Position numbers and translations under genes: made by a program. The notes beneath the pieces were generated by a model that saw nothing but the letters and a program-made list of their open reading frames with translations, searched no databases and was not told where the DNA came from. This document shows, piece after piece, positions 36,206 to 45,295 of a stretch of 64,000 nt of DNA (its first letter is position 1; each line of letters starts with the position of its first letter). The stretch comes from JAOTVV01 sp039591075 (GTDB taxonomy: Bacteria > Gemmatimonadota > Gemmatimonadetes > Gemmatimonadales > GWC2-71-9): assembly GCA_039591075.1 (NCBI GenBank), contig JBDHEI010000008.1, positions 21,745 through 85,744 of the forward strand. Reading direction: 5' to 3'.

Positions 36206-36270
36206 GGGTCAAAGATACGAGCCCGGGGTGAGGAACGAGAGTGGTGGGCTCGGGAGCCGCGGAGCGCGCA

Positions 36271-36300
36271 AGACAAAACGGCCGGCCCAAGGGCCGACCG
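36271..36300 (-). terminator. Rho-independent terminator of the sigma factor gene
   Basis: On the minus strand a 10-bp stem with one mismatch (arms 36300-36291 and 36288-36279, loop TT) is followed by TTTTGTCT. It lies 25 bases after the sigma-factor stop and before the LON-domain gene. Confidence 0.8.
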
Positions 36301-36325
36301 TCCGTGGTGTCGCGTGGGAAGGGGA

Positions 36326-37219
36326 CTAAGCCGCGACCCAGAAGCCTTTGAGCGCCTCGCCGTGGGGGCTCTCGCGCAGTTTCTCGAAGGCCCGCTCCCG
36401 GATCTGACGTATTCGTTCGCGGGTCACGCCCATCAAATCCCCGATTTTCTCCAGGGTCATGCCTTCGGAGCCTTCCTCCAGTCCGTAATACAAGTACAGG
36501 ATCTTGCGCTCCCGGGCGGTGAGGTAACGCTGGAGCACCTCGTCGATGAACTCGCGCATGAGGCGCCCGTCGGTGATGGTCTCGATCTCGCCGCCCTCGT
36601 CGGCGGTGAAGCGCTCGCCGAGCGTGGCTGCGTCGCGATCGGAGCGGTCGACGGGGGCGTCCAAGGACATCTCGGCGGCTGTCATCCTGCGCGCGCTACG
36701 GACGTTCTCGACCGTGTCGTTCAGCGCTCGGGCGATCTCGTCATCGGTGGGCTCGCGTCCCAGCTCCTGCGAGAGGTAGGTCTCGGTCCGAGACATCCGG
36801 ATGAGATGGCTGTTCTGGTTGAGGGGGATTCGAACGCTGCGGGTCTGTTCGGCGAGCGCCTTCAATACTGCCTGCCGAACCCACCACACCGCGTAGGAAA
36901 TGAACTTCACACCATGTTCCGGATCGAATTTCTTGACCGCCTTGAGGAGGCCCTCGTTGCCGATGGCCACCAACTCCGACAGGTCGAGGCCGTGGCCTTG
37001 GTACTTCTTCACGTAGGAGATCACGAACCGCAGATTCGCGGTGACCAAACGCTCGGCCGCCTTCTGATCACCCCGCCGCGCCCGGCGGGCGAGCCGCCGT
37101 TCCTCCTCGACATTTGGAATGAGGGGGAGCTTTTGAATATCCTGCAGGTACTGGTCGAACGCGGACGACGCAGGCGAACGGAAAAAGCCTTTCGCCTTGC
37201 CACTGCGGAGTTGGGTCAT
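36326..37219 (-). CDS. sigA: RNA polymerase sigma-70 factor, short primary type (RpoD/SigA-like)
   Basis: 297 residues. Region 1.2 (SAFDQYLQDIQKLPLI), region 2 (ANLRFVISYVKKYQGHG; GVKFISYAVWWVRQAVLKAL), region 3 and region 4 (TLEKIGDLMGVTRERIRQIR) are all present, while region 1.1 is absent. The core-binding and -10 recognition residues are of primary or group-2 type. The short form resembles the primary sigma of Bacteroidota. Whether this is the housekeeping sigma or a group-2 paralogue cannot be decided from one window. It is transcribed alone from a consensus promoter and followed by a hairpin terminator. Confidence 0.9.
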   Translation of the reverse strand: MTQLRSGKAKGFFRSPASSAFDQYLQDIQKLPLIPNVEEERRLARRARRGDQKAAERLVTANLRFVISYVKKYQGHGLDLSELVAIGNEGLLKAVKKFDPEHGVKFISYAVWWVRQAVLKALAEQTRSVRIPLNQNSHLIRMSRTETYLSQELGREPTDDEIARALNDTVENVRSARRMTAAEMSLDAPVDRSDRDAATLGERFTADEGGEIETITDGRLMREFIDEVLQRYLTARERKILYLYYGLEEGSEGMTLEKIGDLMGVTRERIRQIRERAFEKLRESPHGEALKGFWVAA

Positions 37220-37311
37220 ACACGCCTCAAGGTCGTTATAAAGGTCGGCTCTGGGAGGGCCAGGTGACCGTGGCGAAAACCCGCCAAAATGACCGATACC
37301 AAGGCGGGCCG

Positions 37312-37340
37312 AATATAGGAAGCACCATTCAATCAGTCAA
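37312..37340 (-). promoter_or_regulatory. Sigma-70 promoter of the sigma factor gene
   Basis: On the minus strand TTGACT (37340-37335), a 17-base spacer and TATATT (37317-37312) closely match the sigma-70 consensus. The predicted start near 37305 leaves a leader of about 85 bases before the ATG at 37219. Confidence 0.8.
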
Positions 37341-37350
37341 GAAAATTAAG

Positions 37351-37493
37351 TTTTCCACATCACAAATCATTTGTTGCCAATTTGTTCGGAGCTTTGTCCA
37401 CTTTCGGGCCGATTTGGGCCGGTGTGGCGATGGTGTCGTGAAACCGTAAGCTGTTGTGGATAGGAGACTTGTGGCCGGTGGTCGTGTGGAAAA
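37351..37493. promoter_or_regulatory. Cluster of DnaA-box-like sites in the sigma/aroB intergenic region
   Basis: TTTTCCACA occurs at 37351-37359 (plus) and 37493-37485 (minus), both fitting TTWTNCACA, and CTATCCACA at 37463-37455 (minus) differs at one position. An AT-rich stretch (about 37339-37390) adjoins them, unusual here. The 291-base region holds no gene. DnaA control of the sigma gene is the simplest reading; an origin is not supported because no dnaA or dnaN is near. Confidence 0.45.
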
Positions 37494-37510
37494 CCTGTGG
37501 GAATCCCCGT

Positions 37511-38563
37511 TTACCAGTCGAGTGACCGAATCAGATCGCCAATCTCGGTGAGGGGTACTGGGAGACCACCCATTGGACCCGGTCCCGAGGCCATTTCGCC
37601 GATCGCTCGCGGGAATGCAAAGCTGACAGTTCCATCCGCTGCGGTCCTCGTGCGCTGGAGCGCCTCGACGAGCTGGTCGGGGGCGGCCGAGGACAGAGGT
37701 GTGTCTGGCAATCCGAACGTGGTGAGGGCTTCCTCGATCCGGCCCGGCACGCCGCGATCGGTGACGCCGAGCGCGACGCCGAATTTCGCCTCCGCGAGCA
37801 TGCCGACGGCCAGCGCTTCGCCGTGCAGGACCTCGTATCCCAGCACCGCCTGCAACGCTTCTGCGATGATCTGGCCGAAGTGCGATTCCACAGGCGCCCC
37901 GTCCCGATCGTCTCGCGCCGTCATGATCTCCCGTTTGATCTCCACGCTTCGGCGTACTACCGATTCGAGTACGGCTGGTTGTTTCGCCACGATGCCCGCG
38001 CGCATCTCGAGCAGGCGCTCGAAGTAGTCGACGTCGGCGATCACCCCATGTCGCAGCGTGTGCGCCATTCCCGCGGCCAACTGGACCGGTGGCAACGTCG
38101 CCAACGTGGCAACGTCGCCTGCCACCAGCGCCGGCTGATGGACTGCCCCGACGAGATTCTTGCCTGCCGGGGTGTCCACCCCCACCTGTCCGCCGATCGC
38201 GCAGTCCGCCATCGCCGAGAGCGTGGTTGGGAGCGAGACGTAGCGGATGCCATGCAAGAGGGTGGCTGCTACGAACCCCACCAAGTCGCTGCACACACCG
38301 CCTCCGAGCCCGATCAGCGCCACACGGGAATCGAGCGGGTTCGTCAACAGCTGGTCGGTGAGGGTTGTCCAGCTCTCCCGGGACTTGTTCCACTCGCCGG
38401 CAGGGAAGGTGAGCAGGATAGTGGGGGCGATGGTCTTGGCCGCAGCCACGGTGCGCTCGGCGTACAGAGGCGCAACGTGGGAATCGCTGATCACGGCGTA
38501 CCGGGTGGCGGGACAGTGGGTGGCGAGTAAGTCGCCGAGAGTCGCGAGCAGTCCCGTACCCAC
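37511..38563 (-). CDS. aroB: 3-dehydroquinate synthase, N-terminus uncertain
   Basis: 350 residues from GTG 38563. AroB makes 3-dehydroquinate from DAHP in the shikimate pathway, using NAD and a divalent metal. Visible motifs are LIGLGGGVCSDLVGFVAATL, YVSLPTTLSAMADCAIGGQ and GVDTPAGKNLVGAVHQP, with metal ligands in MAHTLRHGVI and VLHGEALAVGM. The GTG falls inside the first conserved strand (HDLIVGTGLLATLG); upstream in-frame codons encode plausible AroB-like residues but no ATG, GTG or TTG. A CTG at 38569 is one candidate. It follows phzF by 50 bases. Confidence 0.88.
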   Translation of the reverse strand: MGTGLLATLGDLLATHCPATRYAVISDSHVAPLYAERTVAAAKTIAPTILLTFPAGEWNKSRESWTTLTDQLLTNPLDSRVALIGLGGGVCSDLVGFVAATLLHGIRYVSLPTTLSAMADCAIGGQVGVDTPAGKNLVGAVHQPALVAGDVATLATLPPVQLAAGMAHTLRHGVIADVDYFERLLEMRAGIVAKQPAVLESVVRRSVEIKREIMTARDDRDGAPVESHFGQIIAEALQAVLGYEVLHGEALAVGMLAEAKFGVALGVTDRGVPGRIEEALTTFGLPDTPLSSAAPDQLVEALQRTRTAADGTVSFAFPRAIGEMASGPGPMGGLPVPLTEIGDLIRSLDW

Positions 38564-38613
38564 GATCAGGTCATGCGACCCGCTTGATGCGTTGTCGGCA
38601 ACCCGGCGCGGGG

Positions 38614-39531
38614 CTATAACGTCACCTCGCCTTCGATCACGGTGATGGCCTGTCCGCCCACACGCACCTCGGCGATGTCACCGCCGGGTGCGACATCGAC
38701 CTCGACGTCGATCCGGCTGGGTCGGCCGATTTCGAGCCCCTGTTCCACCACGACGCGAGCAGTGCGGTCCGTCGCAGCCACGAGGTGGTGCCGAACCATG
38801 TAGGCGCCGAGGGCTCCGGCGGCGCTCCCGGTAGCGGGATCCTCTGGCACCCCGAGTCCGGGCGCGAACATCCGGCAATGAACCGTGGCGTCCGCCGCGC
38901 GAGTTTCCCGTGTGAAGCACATCGCGCAGTCGGTGCCCAGGGTCCGGAGAAACGTTGCGAGATCGCCCCCGCGACCGCCGCTCGGCAGGGCGGCGAGCGC
39001 ATCGAGCGACCTGACGGGGACCATGAGTTGGGGCAGGGCGGTCGAGACGACCTGCGGGGGTGGTTCGCCCGCGACGAGCTCGGCTCCGCCACCCAGCATC
39101 GTGCCGAGGGTGCCCACATCGGCAACGGTCGGCCCGAACTGTGGCACGGCCTGGACCATGACGACGTTGGTCGGCTGCCCACCCACGGTCCGAATGCTCA
39201 CGGGCAGCACCCCGGCACCGGTCTCTTGCGTCACCTGGGTGACCCCGTCGCGTGGGAGATCAACGTTGCCCCGTTCGGCGAGCGTCCACCAGGTGCCGAT
39301 CGTCGGGTGACCGGCCAGTGGGATTTCCGCCGTCGGCGTGAAGAACCGCACGCGGCGCGTGGCGCTATCCGATGCGAAGACGAAGGTGGTCTCGGAGAGG
39401 TTCATCTCCCGCGCCAAGGCCTGCATGGCGGCGGGATCGAGGCCCGCGGCGTCTGGAAAGACGGCAAGCGCGTTGCCGGCTAGTCGGCGATTGGTGAAGA
39501 CGTCGATCTGGTAGAATCGATAGCGGTGCAT
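38614..39531 (-). CDS. PhzF family isomerase-like protein
   Basis: 305 residues. The two-lobed diaminopimelate-epimerase-like fold is indicated by QIDVFTNRRLAGNALAVFP, MNLSETTFVF, VRFFTPTAEIPLAGHPTIGT and PEDPATGSAAGALGAYMV. PhzF itself isomerises trans-2,3-dihydro-3-hydroxyanthranilate, but most relatives lie outside phenazine clusters, as here, with unknown substrates. It starts immediately after the cobalamin adenosyltransferase stop (39533), so the two are co-transcribed with aroB. Confidence 0.9.
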   Translation of the reverse strand: MHRYRFYQIDVFTNRRLAGNALAVFPDAAGLDPAAMQALAREMNLSETTFVFASDSATRRVRFFTPTAEIPLAGHPTIGTWWTLAERGNVDLPRDGVTQVTQETGAGVLPVSIRTVGGQPTNVVMVQAVPQFGPTVADVGTLGTMLGGGAELVAGEPPPQVVSTALPQLMVPVRSLDALAALPSGGRGGDLATFLRTLGTDCAMCFTRETRAADATVHCRMFAPGLGVPEDPATGSAAGALGAYMVRHHLVAATDRTARVVVEQGLEIGRPSRIDVEVDVAPGGDIAEVRVGGQAITVIEGEVTL

Positions 39532-39532
39532 C

Positions 39533-40087
39533 TCACCATTTCACGTCCGGGACACCGGCGCGGTGGTTGGCCAAGCGAGCGAGCATGAAGAGGAGATCCG
39601 ACAGCCGGTTGAGATAGCGGAGGATCTCGGGATCGACCGACGACTCCCGCTGCAGGGTGACGACTCTCCGTTCGGCGCGGCGGCACACGGTGCGGGCCAG
39701 GTGGAGCTGCGCCGCCTTCGAGGTTCCGCCCGGGAGAATGAACTCGTGCAGCGGGTCGAGCTCGCTGTCGGCCTGGTCGATCGCGGTTTCGAGCTCCCCG
39801 ATGCGACCGGCAGGGATCACGGCCTTCCGAAGTGCCTTGGCCACCAGCTCCGGGGCGGGGCTCGCGAGTCGCCCGCCGATAGCAAGGAGGTCGCTCTGGA
39901 TGGACTCCAGAAGTGGTCGCTCGAAGGCCACCGGCTCCGTCGCGAGCGCGACCCCGATCGCGGCGTTCGTCTCGTCCACGTCGCCATAGGCGACGACGCG
40001 GATCGCATCTTTCCGCACGCGATCACCGCCAAGCAGCGACGTGTCGCCCTTGTCACCCGTCTTGGTGTAGATCTTCACGCTGACCAA
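39533..40087 (-). CDS. Cob(I)alamin adenosyltransferase, PduO type
   Basis: 184 residues. KIYTKTGDKGDTSLLGGDRV is the ATP-binding start of PduO-type adenosyltransferases, and RYLNRLSDLLFMLARLAN the conserved C-terminal helix. It transfers the adenosyl group from ATP to Co(I) corrinoid to form coenzyme B12. The start is TTG 40087 or the GTG three codons later (40078). It heads the group ATR-phzF-aroB, divergent from the ferredoxin reductase. Confidence 0.92.
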   Translation of the reverse strand: MVSVKIYTKTGDKGDTSLLGGDRVRKDAIRVVAYGDVDETNAAIGVALATEPVAFERPLLESIQSDLLAIGGRLASPAPELVAKALRKAVIPAGRIGELETAIDQADSELDPLHEFILPGGTSKAAQLHLARTVCRRAERRVVTLQRESSVDPEILRYLNRLSDLLFMLARLANHRAGVPDVKW

Positions 40088-40203
40088 GGTAGAGGTTCGC
40101 GCGTCGAGTCGCTACTCTCTCGCGTGCCGCCCGAGTCGCTGACTTACCTGGACGGTGCCGAGCGGATATGATGCACGCCACTGAGAGCAGCAGGGAGCGC
40201 ATC

Positions 40204-41601
40204 ATGCAGGTTGGTAGGTCCCGACCGTTGCGGGTGGCGATCGTCGGATCCGGACCCGCGGGGTTCTACACGGCAGAGCATCTGTTCAAACGCGGGGGAG
40301 ACCAGGTTCACGTCGACATGTTCGAGCGGCTCCCCACGCCGTTCGGGCTCGTGCGGTTCGGGGTGGCTCCCGACCATCAGAAGATCAAGAGGGCCACCAA
40401 GAGCTTCGAGCGCATTGCGACCAACCCCCGATTCCGCCTTTTCGGCAACGTGGAGTACGGTGAGCACGTCCGACTCGAGGATCTTGCCCGGCACTACCAC
40501 GCCATCTGCTTCGCCACGGGTGCGCAAACCGACCGCAGCATGAACATCCCCGGCGAGGACCTCGCGCGCAGCCACCCCGCGACGGACTTCGTGGCGTGGT
40601 ACAACGGTCATCCCGCCTTTCGCGATCGAGAATTCGATCTCTCGGTGGAGCGGGTAGCGGTCGTAGGGGTGGGGAATGTGGCGGTGGACGTGGCCCGGAT
40701 TCTCTCTCGCACGCCGGAAGAGCTGGAGCAGACCGACATCGCCGACTATGCGCTCGCGTCGCTGCGCGAGAGTCGCATCAAGGAGATCTACGTCTTGGGT
40801 CGGCGCGGCCCGGCGCAGGCCGCGTTCACGAACCCCGAGATCAAGGAACTCGGTGAGCTCGCGGGGGCCGACTTCGTCATCCCATCTGAGGACGTGATGT
40901 TGGATCCGCTGAGCGCCGCGGACCTGGCGAAGAGCGAGGACCGTGCCCTGCTGAAGAAGGTGGAGATTCTCCAGGACGCGGCCCGGCGCTCGCCTGCCGG
41001 CAAGCCCCGCCGGCTGACGCTTCGGTTTCTCGTATCGCCTGTGGAGCTCATGGGGGATGCGGCAGGCCGGGTGGCCGGGATGCGCATTGTGCGCAACGAG
41101 CTGTATCGGGCGGACGACGGTACGCTTCGGCCACGGGCCACCGACCTGACCGAAGATCTGGCGGTGGAGCTGGTATTCCGTTCGGTGGGGTATCGGGGCG
41201 TTCCGCTTCCCGGTGTGCCCTTCGACGACCGGCGCGGCGTGGTTCCCAATCAGGAAGGTCGGGTGATCGACCCCGCCACCGGCGAGCCCGTTCCCGGCCT
41301 CTACGTAAGTGGATGGATCAAGCGCGGGGCAACCGGGGTGATCGGGACCAACAAACCGGATGCGGGCGAGACGGTGGAACGCATGCTCGAAGACGTCGAG
41401 CGGGGTGCGGTCCCGAACCCGGGTGATCCGGACCCAGCCGCCATCGAAGCGCTCGTCAGGGATCGCCAGCCGGCGTGCGTGTCGCTCGACGACTGGACAC
41501 GGCTGGACGAGATCGAGGTCCGGCGCGGCGAGGAACTCGGGCGGCCTCGGCTCAAGTTCACATCGGCAGCCGAAGTCGCGGAGGCCCTGGGACGCCCCTG
41601 A
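40204..41601 (+). CDS. Ferredoxin/adrenodoxin-NADP+ reductase family flavoprotein
   Basis: 465 residues. FAD-binding VAIVGSGPAGFYTAEHLFKR, LPTPFGLVRFGVAPDHQKIK and NADP-binding VVGVGNVAVDVARILSRTPE, with GWIKRGATGVIGTNKPDAGE at the end, identify the adrenodoxin-reductase/FprA type. It passes electrons between NADPH and ferredoxins. The length is close to mycobacterial FprA. ATG 40204 has a GGGAG Shine-Dalgarno eight bases upstream; ATG 40168 is also open. The C-terminus adds about 40 residues after the flavin motif. Confidence 0.92.
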   Translation: MQVGRSRPLRVAIVGSGPAGFYTAEHLFKRGGDQVHVDMFERLPTPFGLVRFGVAPDHQKIKRATKSFERIATNPRFRLFGNVEYGEHVRLEDLARHYHAICFATGAQTDRSMNIPGEDLARSHPATDFVAWYNGHPAFRDREFDLSVERVAVVGVGNVAVDVARILSRTPEELEQTDIADYALASLRESRIKEIYVLGRRGPAQAAFTNPEIKELGELAGADFVIPSEDVMLDPLSAADLAKSEDRALLKKVEILQDAARRSPAGKPRRLTLRFLVSPVELMGDAAGRVAGMRIVRNELYRADDGTLRPRATDLTEDLAVELVFRSVGYRGVPLPGVPFDDRRGVVPNQEGRVIDPATGEPVPGLYVSGWIKRGATGVIGTNKPDAGETVERMLEDVERGAVPNPGDPDPAAIEALVRDRQPACVSLDDWTRLDEIEVRRGEELGRPRLKFTSAAEVAEALGRP

Positions 41602-41605
41602 GTCG

Positions 41606-43102
41606 TTACCGGGCCAACTCCAGAACCAGTGAGTCGATCTGCTGGAGCATGGCCGAGTACGGCACGGTGTGGTTGTTGGCGAAGATGGCAAAGGCGACGG
41701 TACGGCCGTCGGGCCGCTCGACGTAGCCCGCCAGCGAATTCACCCGTGCGATGCTCCCGGTCTTGGCCACGACTCGGCCTTCGAGCGGAGTCCCGATGAA
41801 CCGGTCACGGAGCGAACCGGGCTGCCCCGAGCGTGGCAGTCCGCGGATAAACCCGCCTCCGCTCGGATGGGTGCGCATATAGGCCAGCACCTGCACGAGG
41901 GCGCGTGGGGTGAGCAGGTTCGTGGTTGCCAGTCCTGAGCCGTCGCTTAGGGCAATCGCGGTCGAGTCCACGCCGACCGAGTCGATGAGAAATCGCCGTT
42001 CGGCCGCCAGCCCGGCCTCCCACGATCCGGTCCCCGCCGTGTGCCGGCCGAGGTTCTTGAGGATCATCTCGGCAAACCAGTTCTGGCTGGAATTGAGGAT
42101 CGGATAGACCAGATCGTCCAGCAATCGGGATGCCACCTCGGCGACCGGCGCCGTCGTGCGGAGTGACGCGTACAGTGCCGGATCGACCGTAGAGCGAGTC
42201 GGTCCCAGGACGCTCACGCCGCGCCGGGCCAACGCTTCGCGCAGCGCGGCGGCAAAGAACAGGTTGGGATCGGGGACCGCGAAGTACTCCGTACGGGGGC
42301 GGGCACGTGCCGACACGCCACCCTCTGCCCAGATCCGGGTCGTGCCGGGCTCCCGGAAGAAATCGATGGTGCGCCGCTCCCCCGCGTCCAGAGTGCGGGT
42401 GCGGTTCTCGAACAGGAACAGGCCGAGGTCCGGCCAGAACTGCACCTCGACCGGAGCGCCGACAGCCGGGCCCGGCCCGTACGTCACGTCGAGGCTGTTG
42501 TCGTTGAATCCCAACCCCGACACCGGTGCAGCGTACCACCAGTTCAAGTCGTAACTTTCCCACCCGGGATGGGTCAGTTCGGGGTCGAAGTGGCTCCCGT
42601 CGCCCACGACGGCGCCCGCCACCCGGCGGATGCCGCGGGCAACGAGCTGGTCGGCCAACGTGTCGACCCGCGCCCACGCGGAGTCGCATGCCCCGGCAGC
42701 GAGAGTGTCGGTGCCGTAGCACCGGGTGGAGAACGTGGGGTCGCCCCGACCGAAGATGACGAGGTCCCCTTGGAGGATTCCATCCGCTATTGGTCCCGCC
42801 GCATACACGCTCGTGATGGCGCGGAACTCGGCTGGGAGCAGCGCGCTGGCTGCCGCGGCGACCACGAGTTTCGCGGTCGAGGCAGGAATAAAGAGCCGGT
42901 CGGCGTTGTGCTCGTACAGCGTGCGGCCGCGCTCGTCGATCGCCAGGATACCCCAGTGAGCCCGGTCGAGTGGCGGGCTCGCGAGTCGGCGCTCGATGCG
43001 CCGCGCCGGGGCGCCCTGGGCGTGGAGCGGGACGGCACCGCCGACCAGGGCGGCGCACGCTCCCAGGAACCACAGGTTGCGACGTAGGTTACAGTTCTTC
43101 AT
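41606..43102 (-). CDS. dacB: D-alanyl-D-alanine carboxypeptidase/endopeptidase (PBP4)
   Basis: 498 residues with a signal peptide (LWFLGACAALVGGAVPLHAQ). The penicillin-binding motifs are SxxK at Ser75-Lys78 (PASTAKLVV), SxN in LNSSQNWFAEM, and KTG in VVAKTGSIARVNSLAGY. The region between SxxK and SxN holds the large insert typical of class C PBP4. It trims or cleaves peptidoglycan peptides in the periplasm. It is divergent from tamA across 54 bases and converges with the ferredoxin reductase. Confidence 0.94.
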   Translation of the reverse strand: MKNCNLRRNLWFLGACAALVGGAVPLHAQGAPARRIERRLASPPLDRAHWGILAIDERGRTLYEHNADRLFIPASTAKLVVAAAASALLPAEFRAITSVYAAGPIADGILQGDLVIFGRGDPTFSTRCYGTDTLAAGACDSAWARVDTLADQLVARGIRRVAGAVVGDGSHFDPELTHPGWESYDLNWWYAAPVSGLGFNDNSLDVTYGPGPAVGAPVEVQFWPDLGLFLFENRTRTLDAGERRTIDFFREPGTTRIWAEGGVSARARPRTEYFAVPDPNLFFAAALREALARRGVSVLGPTRSTVDPALYASLRTTAPVAEVASRLLDDLVYPILNSSQNWFAEMILKNLGRHTAGTGSWEAGLAAERRFLIDSVGVDSTAIALSDGSGLATTNLLTPRALVQVLAYMRTHPSGGGFIRGLPRSGQPGSLRDRFIGTPLEGRVVAKTGSIARVNSLAGYVERPDGRTVAFAIFANNHTVPYSAMLQQIDSLVLELAR

Positions 43103-43156
43103 GGGTTACTCGGGGATCGCCGGTCGCGGGATGCGGCAAGCTATTGAGGTCCGCAC

Positions 43157-45295
43157 ATGAGGTCAATTCGTGTGGGGTGCCTTCTTGCCCTCCTCACCCT
43201 GGCCGCTCTGCCCCAGGGACTCACGGGTCAGGCTCGTGATGTCCGGGGTCCCGTCGTGCGAGGGCTCGCCTTCGACGGCAACAAGTCGATCGACGACAAC
43301 ACCCTCGCGATCTCCATTGCCACCTCGGTGTCGACCTTCTTTGCGCGATCGGCCCTGGTTCGTTGGATGGGGTTCGGCGAACGGCGGTACTTCGACGAGG
43401 TCGAGTTCCAGCGAGACGTACTGCGAATCCTGGCCCTGTATCGGCAGAGTGGGTTCGCAGACGCCACGGTCGACACGGTGGTGCAGCGGTTCGACGACGC
43501 GGTCAAGGTGCGCTTCGTCATCACCGAGGGCGAGCCCATTCGGCTGGCGGCATTCACGGTGCGGGGTCAGGAAGACATCATCGCGACCCCCGAGCTCATG
43601 AGCACGTTCCCGCTGCGGGTAGACGATCCGTTCAACCGCGTGCTGATGCTGGCTTCCGCCGATACGGTTCGGCTCCGCCTCGCGAACCGTGGCTACCCGT
43701 TCGCCGAGGTTTTTCGGAACTTCGACATCGACCTGGAGAGCCGCACCGGAACGATCGAGTTCGAGGTGGATCCGGGTCCAAAGACCATCGTCGAGCGGGT
43801 GGAGATCGGCGGTCTCCGCGACGTGGACGAACAGGTGGTGCGGCGATCGGTATCCGTCGAGCCCGGGAAGACGTTCCGATTACGAGACCTCTATCAGAGC
43901 CAACTCGATCTGTACCGTACCGACCTGTTCAACTATGTGAGTGTATCGCTCGTCGATACCGCGCGGGGCCGGAGTGCTCCCGAATCGCTAGTCACCGTCC
44001 GGGTCCGCCTCGCCGAGGGGCCGCGACAGCGCCTTCGGCTCGGGGGAGGGTACGGTACGATCGACTGCTTCCGCACGCTGGGGAGCTGGACGCTCCTGGA
44101 TTTTCTCGGCAACGGTCGATCGGTGCAGCTCCGCGGACAGGCCTCACAGATCGGGGTGGGGTCTCCACTGAGCGCCGGGTTCGAGCGTTCGGTGTGCGGA
44201 GCGCTGGCGAGTGAAGACACGAGTCGATTGAAGCTGAACTACAATCTGACCGCCACGTGGCACGAGCCCCATGTCTTCTCGCGAAAGACGAGTGCCAATC
44301 TCACTCTCTACGGGGAGCGCTACACCGAGTACCGTGCCTATCTCCGCGAGGCCGTCGGCGGCGAGGTCAGCGTCACCAACCATCCCCGCCCACAGCTTCC
44401 GGTCACGTTGTCGTACGGCTTGTCGTACGGGAGTACGAGAGCCGACCCGGCCGCGCTCTGTACCTTCCTGAACGTCTGCCGCAGCGAGGACACTCGGGTG
44501 TTCACGGAGGATCGCCTCCGGGCGACGTTATCGCTGTCGGCAGTGCGCGATGTGCGGAACTCCGTCTTGAATCCCACGGGAGGGAGCTGGCTTGGCTCGG
44601 AGATTCGGTGGGCCTCCCCGGTCATCGGATCCGACTCGCTGATCCGTTTTGCCAAAGGCACGCTGGAATTCTCGGTGTACGGCCGCGCCGGCCGACAGAG
44701 CGTGCTCAGCGTCCGAGCCAAGATTGGCCGGATCCTCCCGTCGACGCTGGGGGCCAATGCGCAGGATCTCAGGTTCGTACCGCCTGAAGAGCGGTTCTAT
44801 GCCGGGGGTGCCAGCACCGTTCGCGGCTACGGCCAGAACGAGCTTGGACCGAAGGTGCGCGTGCTGGATACGGTCATTGTGCGCACGGAGGACCGAAACG
44901 GGCAGTCGGTGCAGGTCGTCGACAGCGTGATTCGGACCTCTCCGATCGGCGGAAACGAGCTGATCATTCTGAACGCGGAATACCGGGTGCCGTTGGCGGT
45001 GTTCTCGAACCGGCTCGCGGCAGCCGTCTTTGTGGATGCAGGTCGAGTGGTGGACCGTACGAGCGACGTGGCACGCGGGAGCGGCTTGCGCATCACGCCG
45101 GGGATAGGGATGCGGCTCGCGTCGCCGCTCGGCCCCATCCGCCTCGACGTCGCGTTCAATCCGTACCCGACCGATCTGAGCCCGCTCTATAGAAAGGAAG
45201 GCCCTGACCTGGTCCTGGTCACCCAGACGTATCAGCCGACCCGCTCGTTCCTGGGTCGCTGGCGACTGCACTTCTCCGTGGGACAGCCCTTCTGA
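43157..45295 (+). CDS. tamA: BamA/TamA family outer membrane protein
   Basis: 712 residues. A signal peptide (GCLLALLTLAALPQGLTGQ) is followed by POTRA domains (RGLAFDGNKSIDDNTLA; AFTVRGQEDIIATPELMS; TIVERVEIGGLRDVDEQVV) and a C-terminal beta-barrel from about residue 290. The barrel has GGASTVRGYGQNELGPKV near 554, the VRGY loop motif, and a terminal phenylalanine. The adjacent tamB gene marks it as TamA rather than BamA. Its TGA shares one base with the tamB ATG, indicating coupled translation. Confidence 0.9.
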   Translation: MRSIRVGCLLALLTLAALPQGLTGQARDVRGPVVRGLAFDGNKSIDDNTLAISIATSVSTFFARSALVRWMGFGERRYFDEVEFQRDVLRILALYRQSGFADATVDTVVQRFDDAVKVRFVITEGEPIRLAAFTVRGQEDIIATPELMSTFPLRVDDPFNRVLMLASADTVRLRLANRGYPFAEVFRNFDIDLESRTGTIEFEVDPGPKTIVERVEIGGLRDVDEQVVRRSVSVEPGKTFRLRDLYQSQLDLYRTDLFNYVSVSLVDTARGRSAPESLVTVRVRLAEGPRQRLRLGGGYGTIDCFRTLGSWTLLDFLGNGRSVQLRGQASQIGVGSPLSAGFERSVCGALASEDTSRLKLNYNLTATWHEPHVFSRKTSANLTLYGERYTEYRAYLREAVGGEVSVTNHPRPQLPVTLSYGLSYGSTRADPAALCTFLNVCRSEDTRVFTEDRLRATLSLSAVRDVRNSVLNPTGGSWLGSEIRWASPVIGSDSLIRFAKGTLEFSVYGRAGRQSVLSVRAKIGRILPSTLGANAQDLRFVPPEERFYAGGASTVRGYGQNELGPKVRVLDTVIVRTEDRNGQSVQVVDSVIRTSPIGGNELIILNAEYRVPLAVFSNRLAAAVFVDAGRVVDRTSDVARGSGLRITPGIGMRLASPLGPIRLDVAFNPYPTDLSPLYRKEGPDLVLVTQTYQPTRSFLGRWRLHFSVGQPF

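Noticed and set aside
37351..37493. Replication origin
   Set aside because: DnaA-like boxes are few and no dnaA, dnaN, gidA or parAB gene is in the window; a regulatory reading is simpler.
38614..39531. Phenazine biosynthesis
   Set aside because: Only a PhzF-fold gene is present beside aroB and a cobalamin gene; no phzA-E or phzG.
40144..41691. A 515-codon minus-strand frame opposite the ferredoxin-NADP reductase gene
   Set aside because: The plus strand carries intact FAD and NADP motifs with a good ribosome-binding site; the antisense product is Arg/His-rich and featureless.
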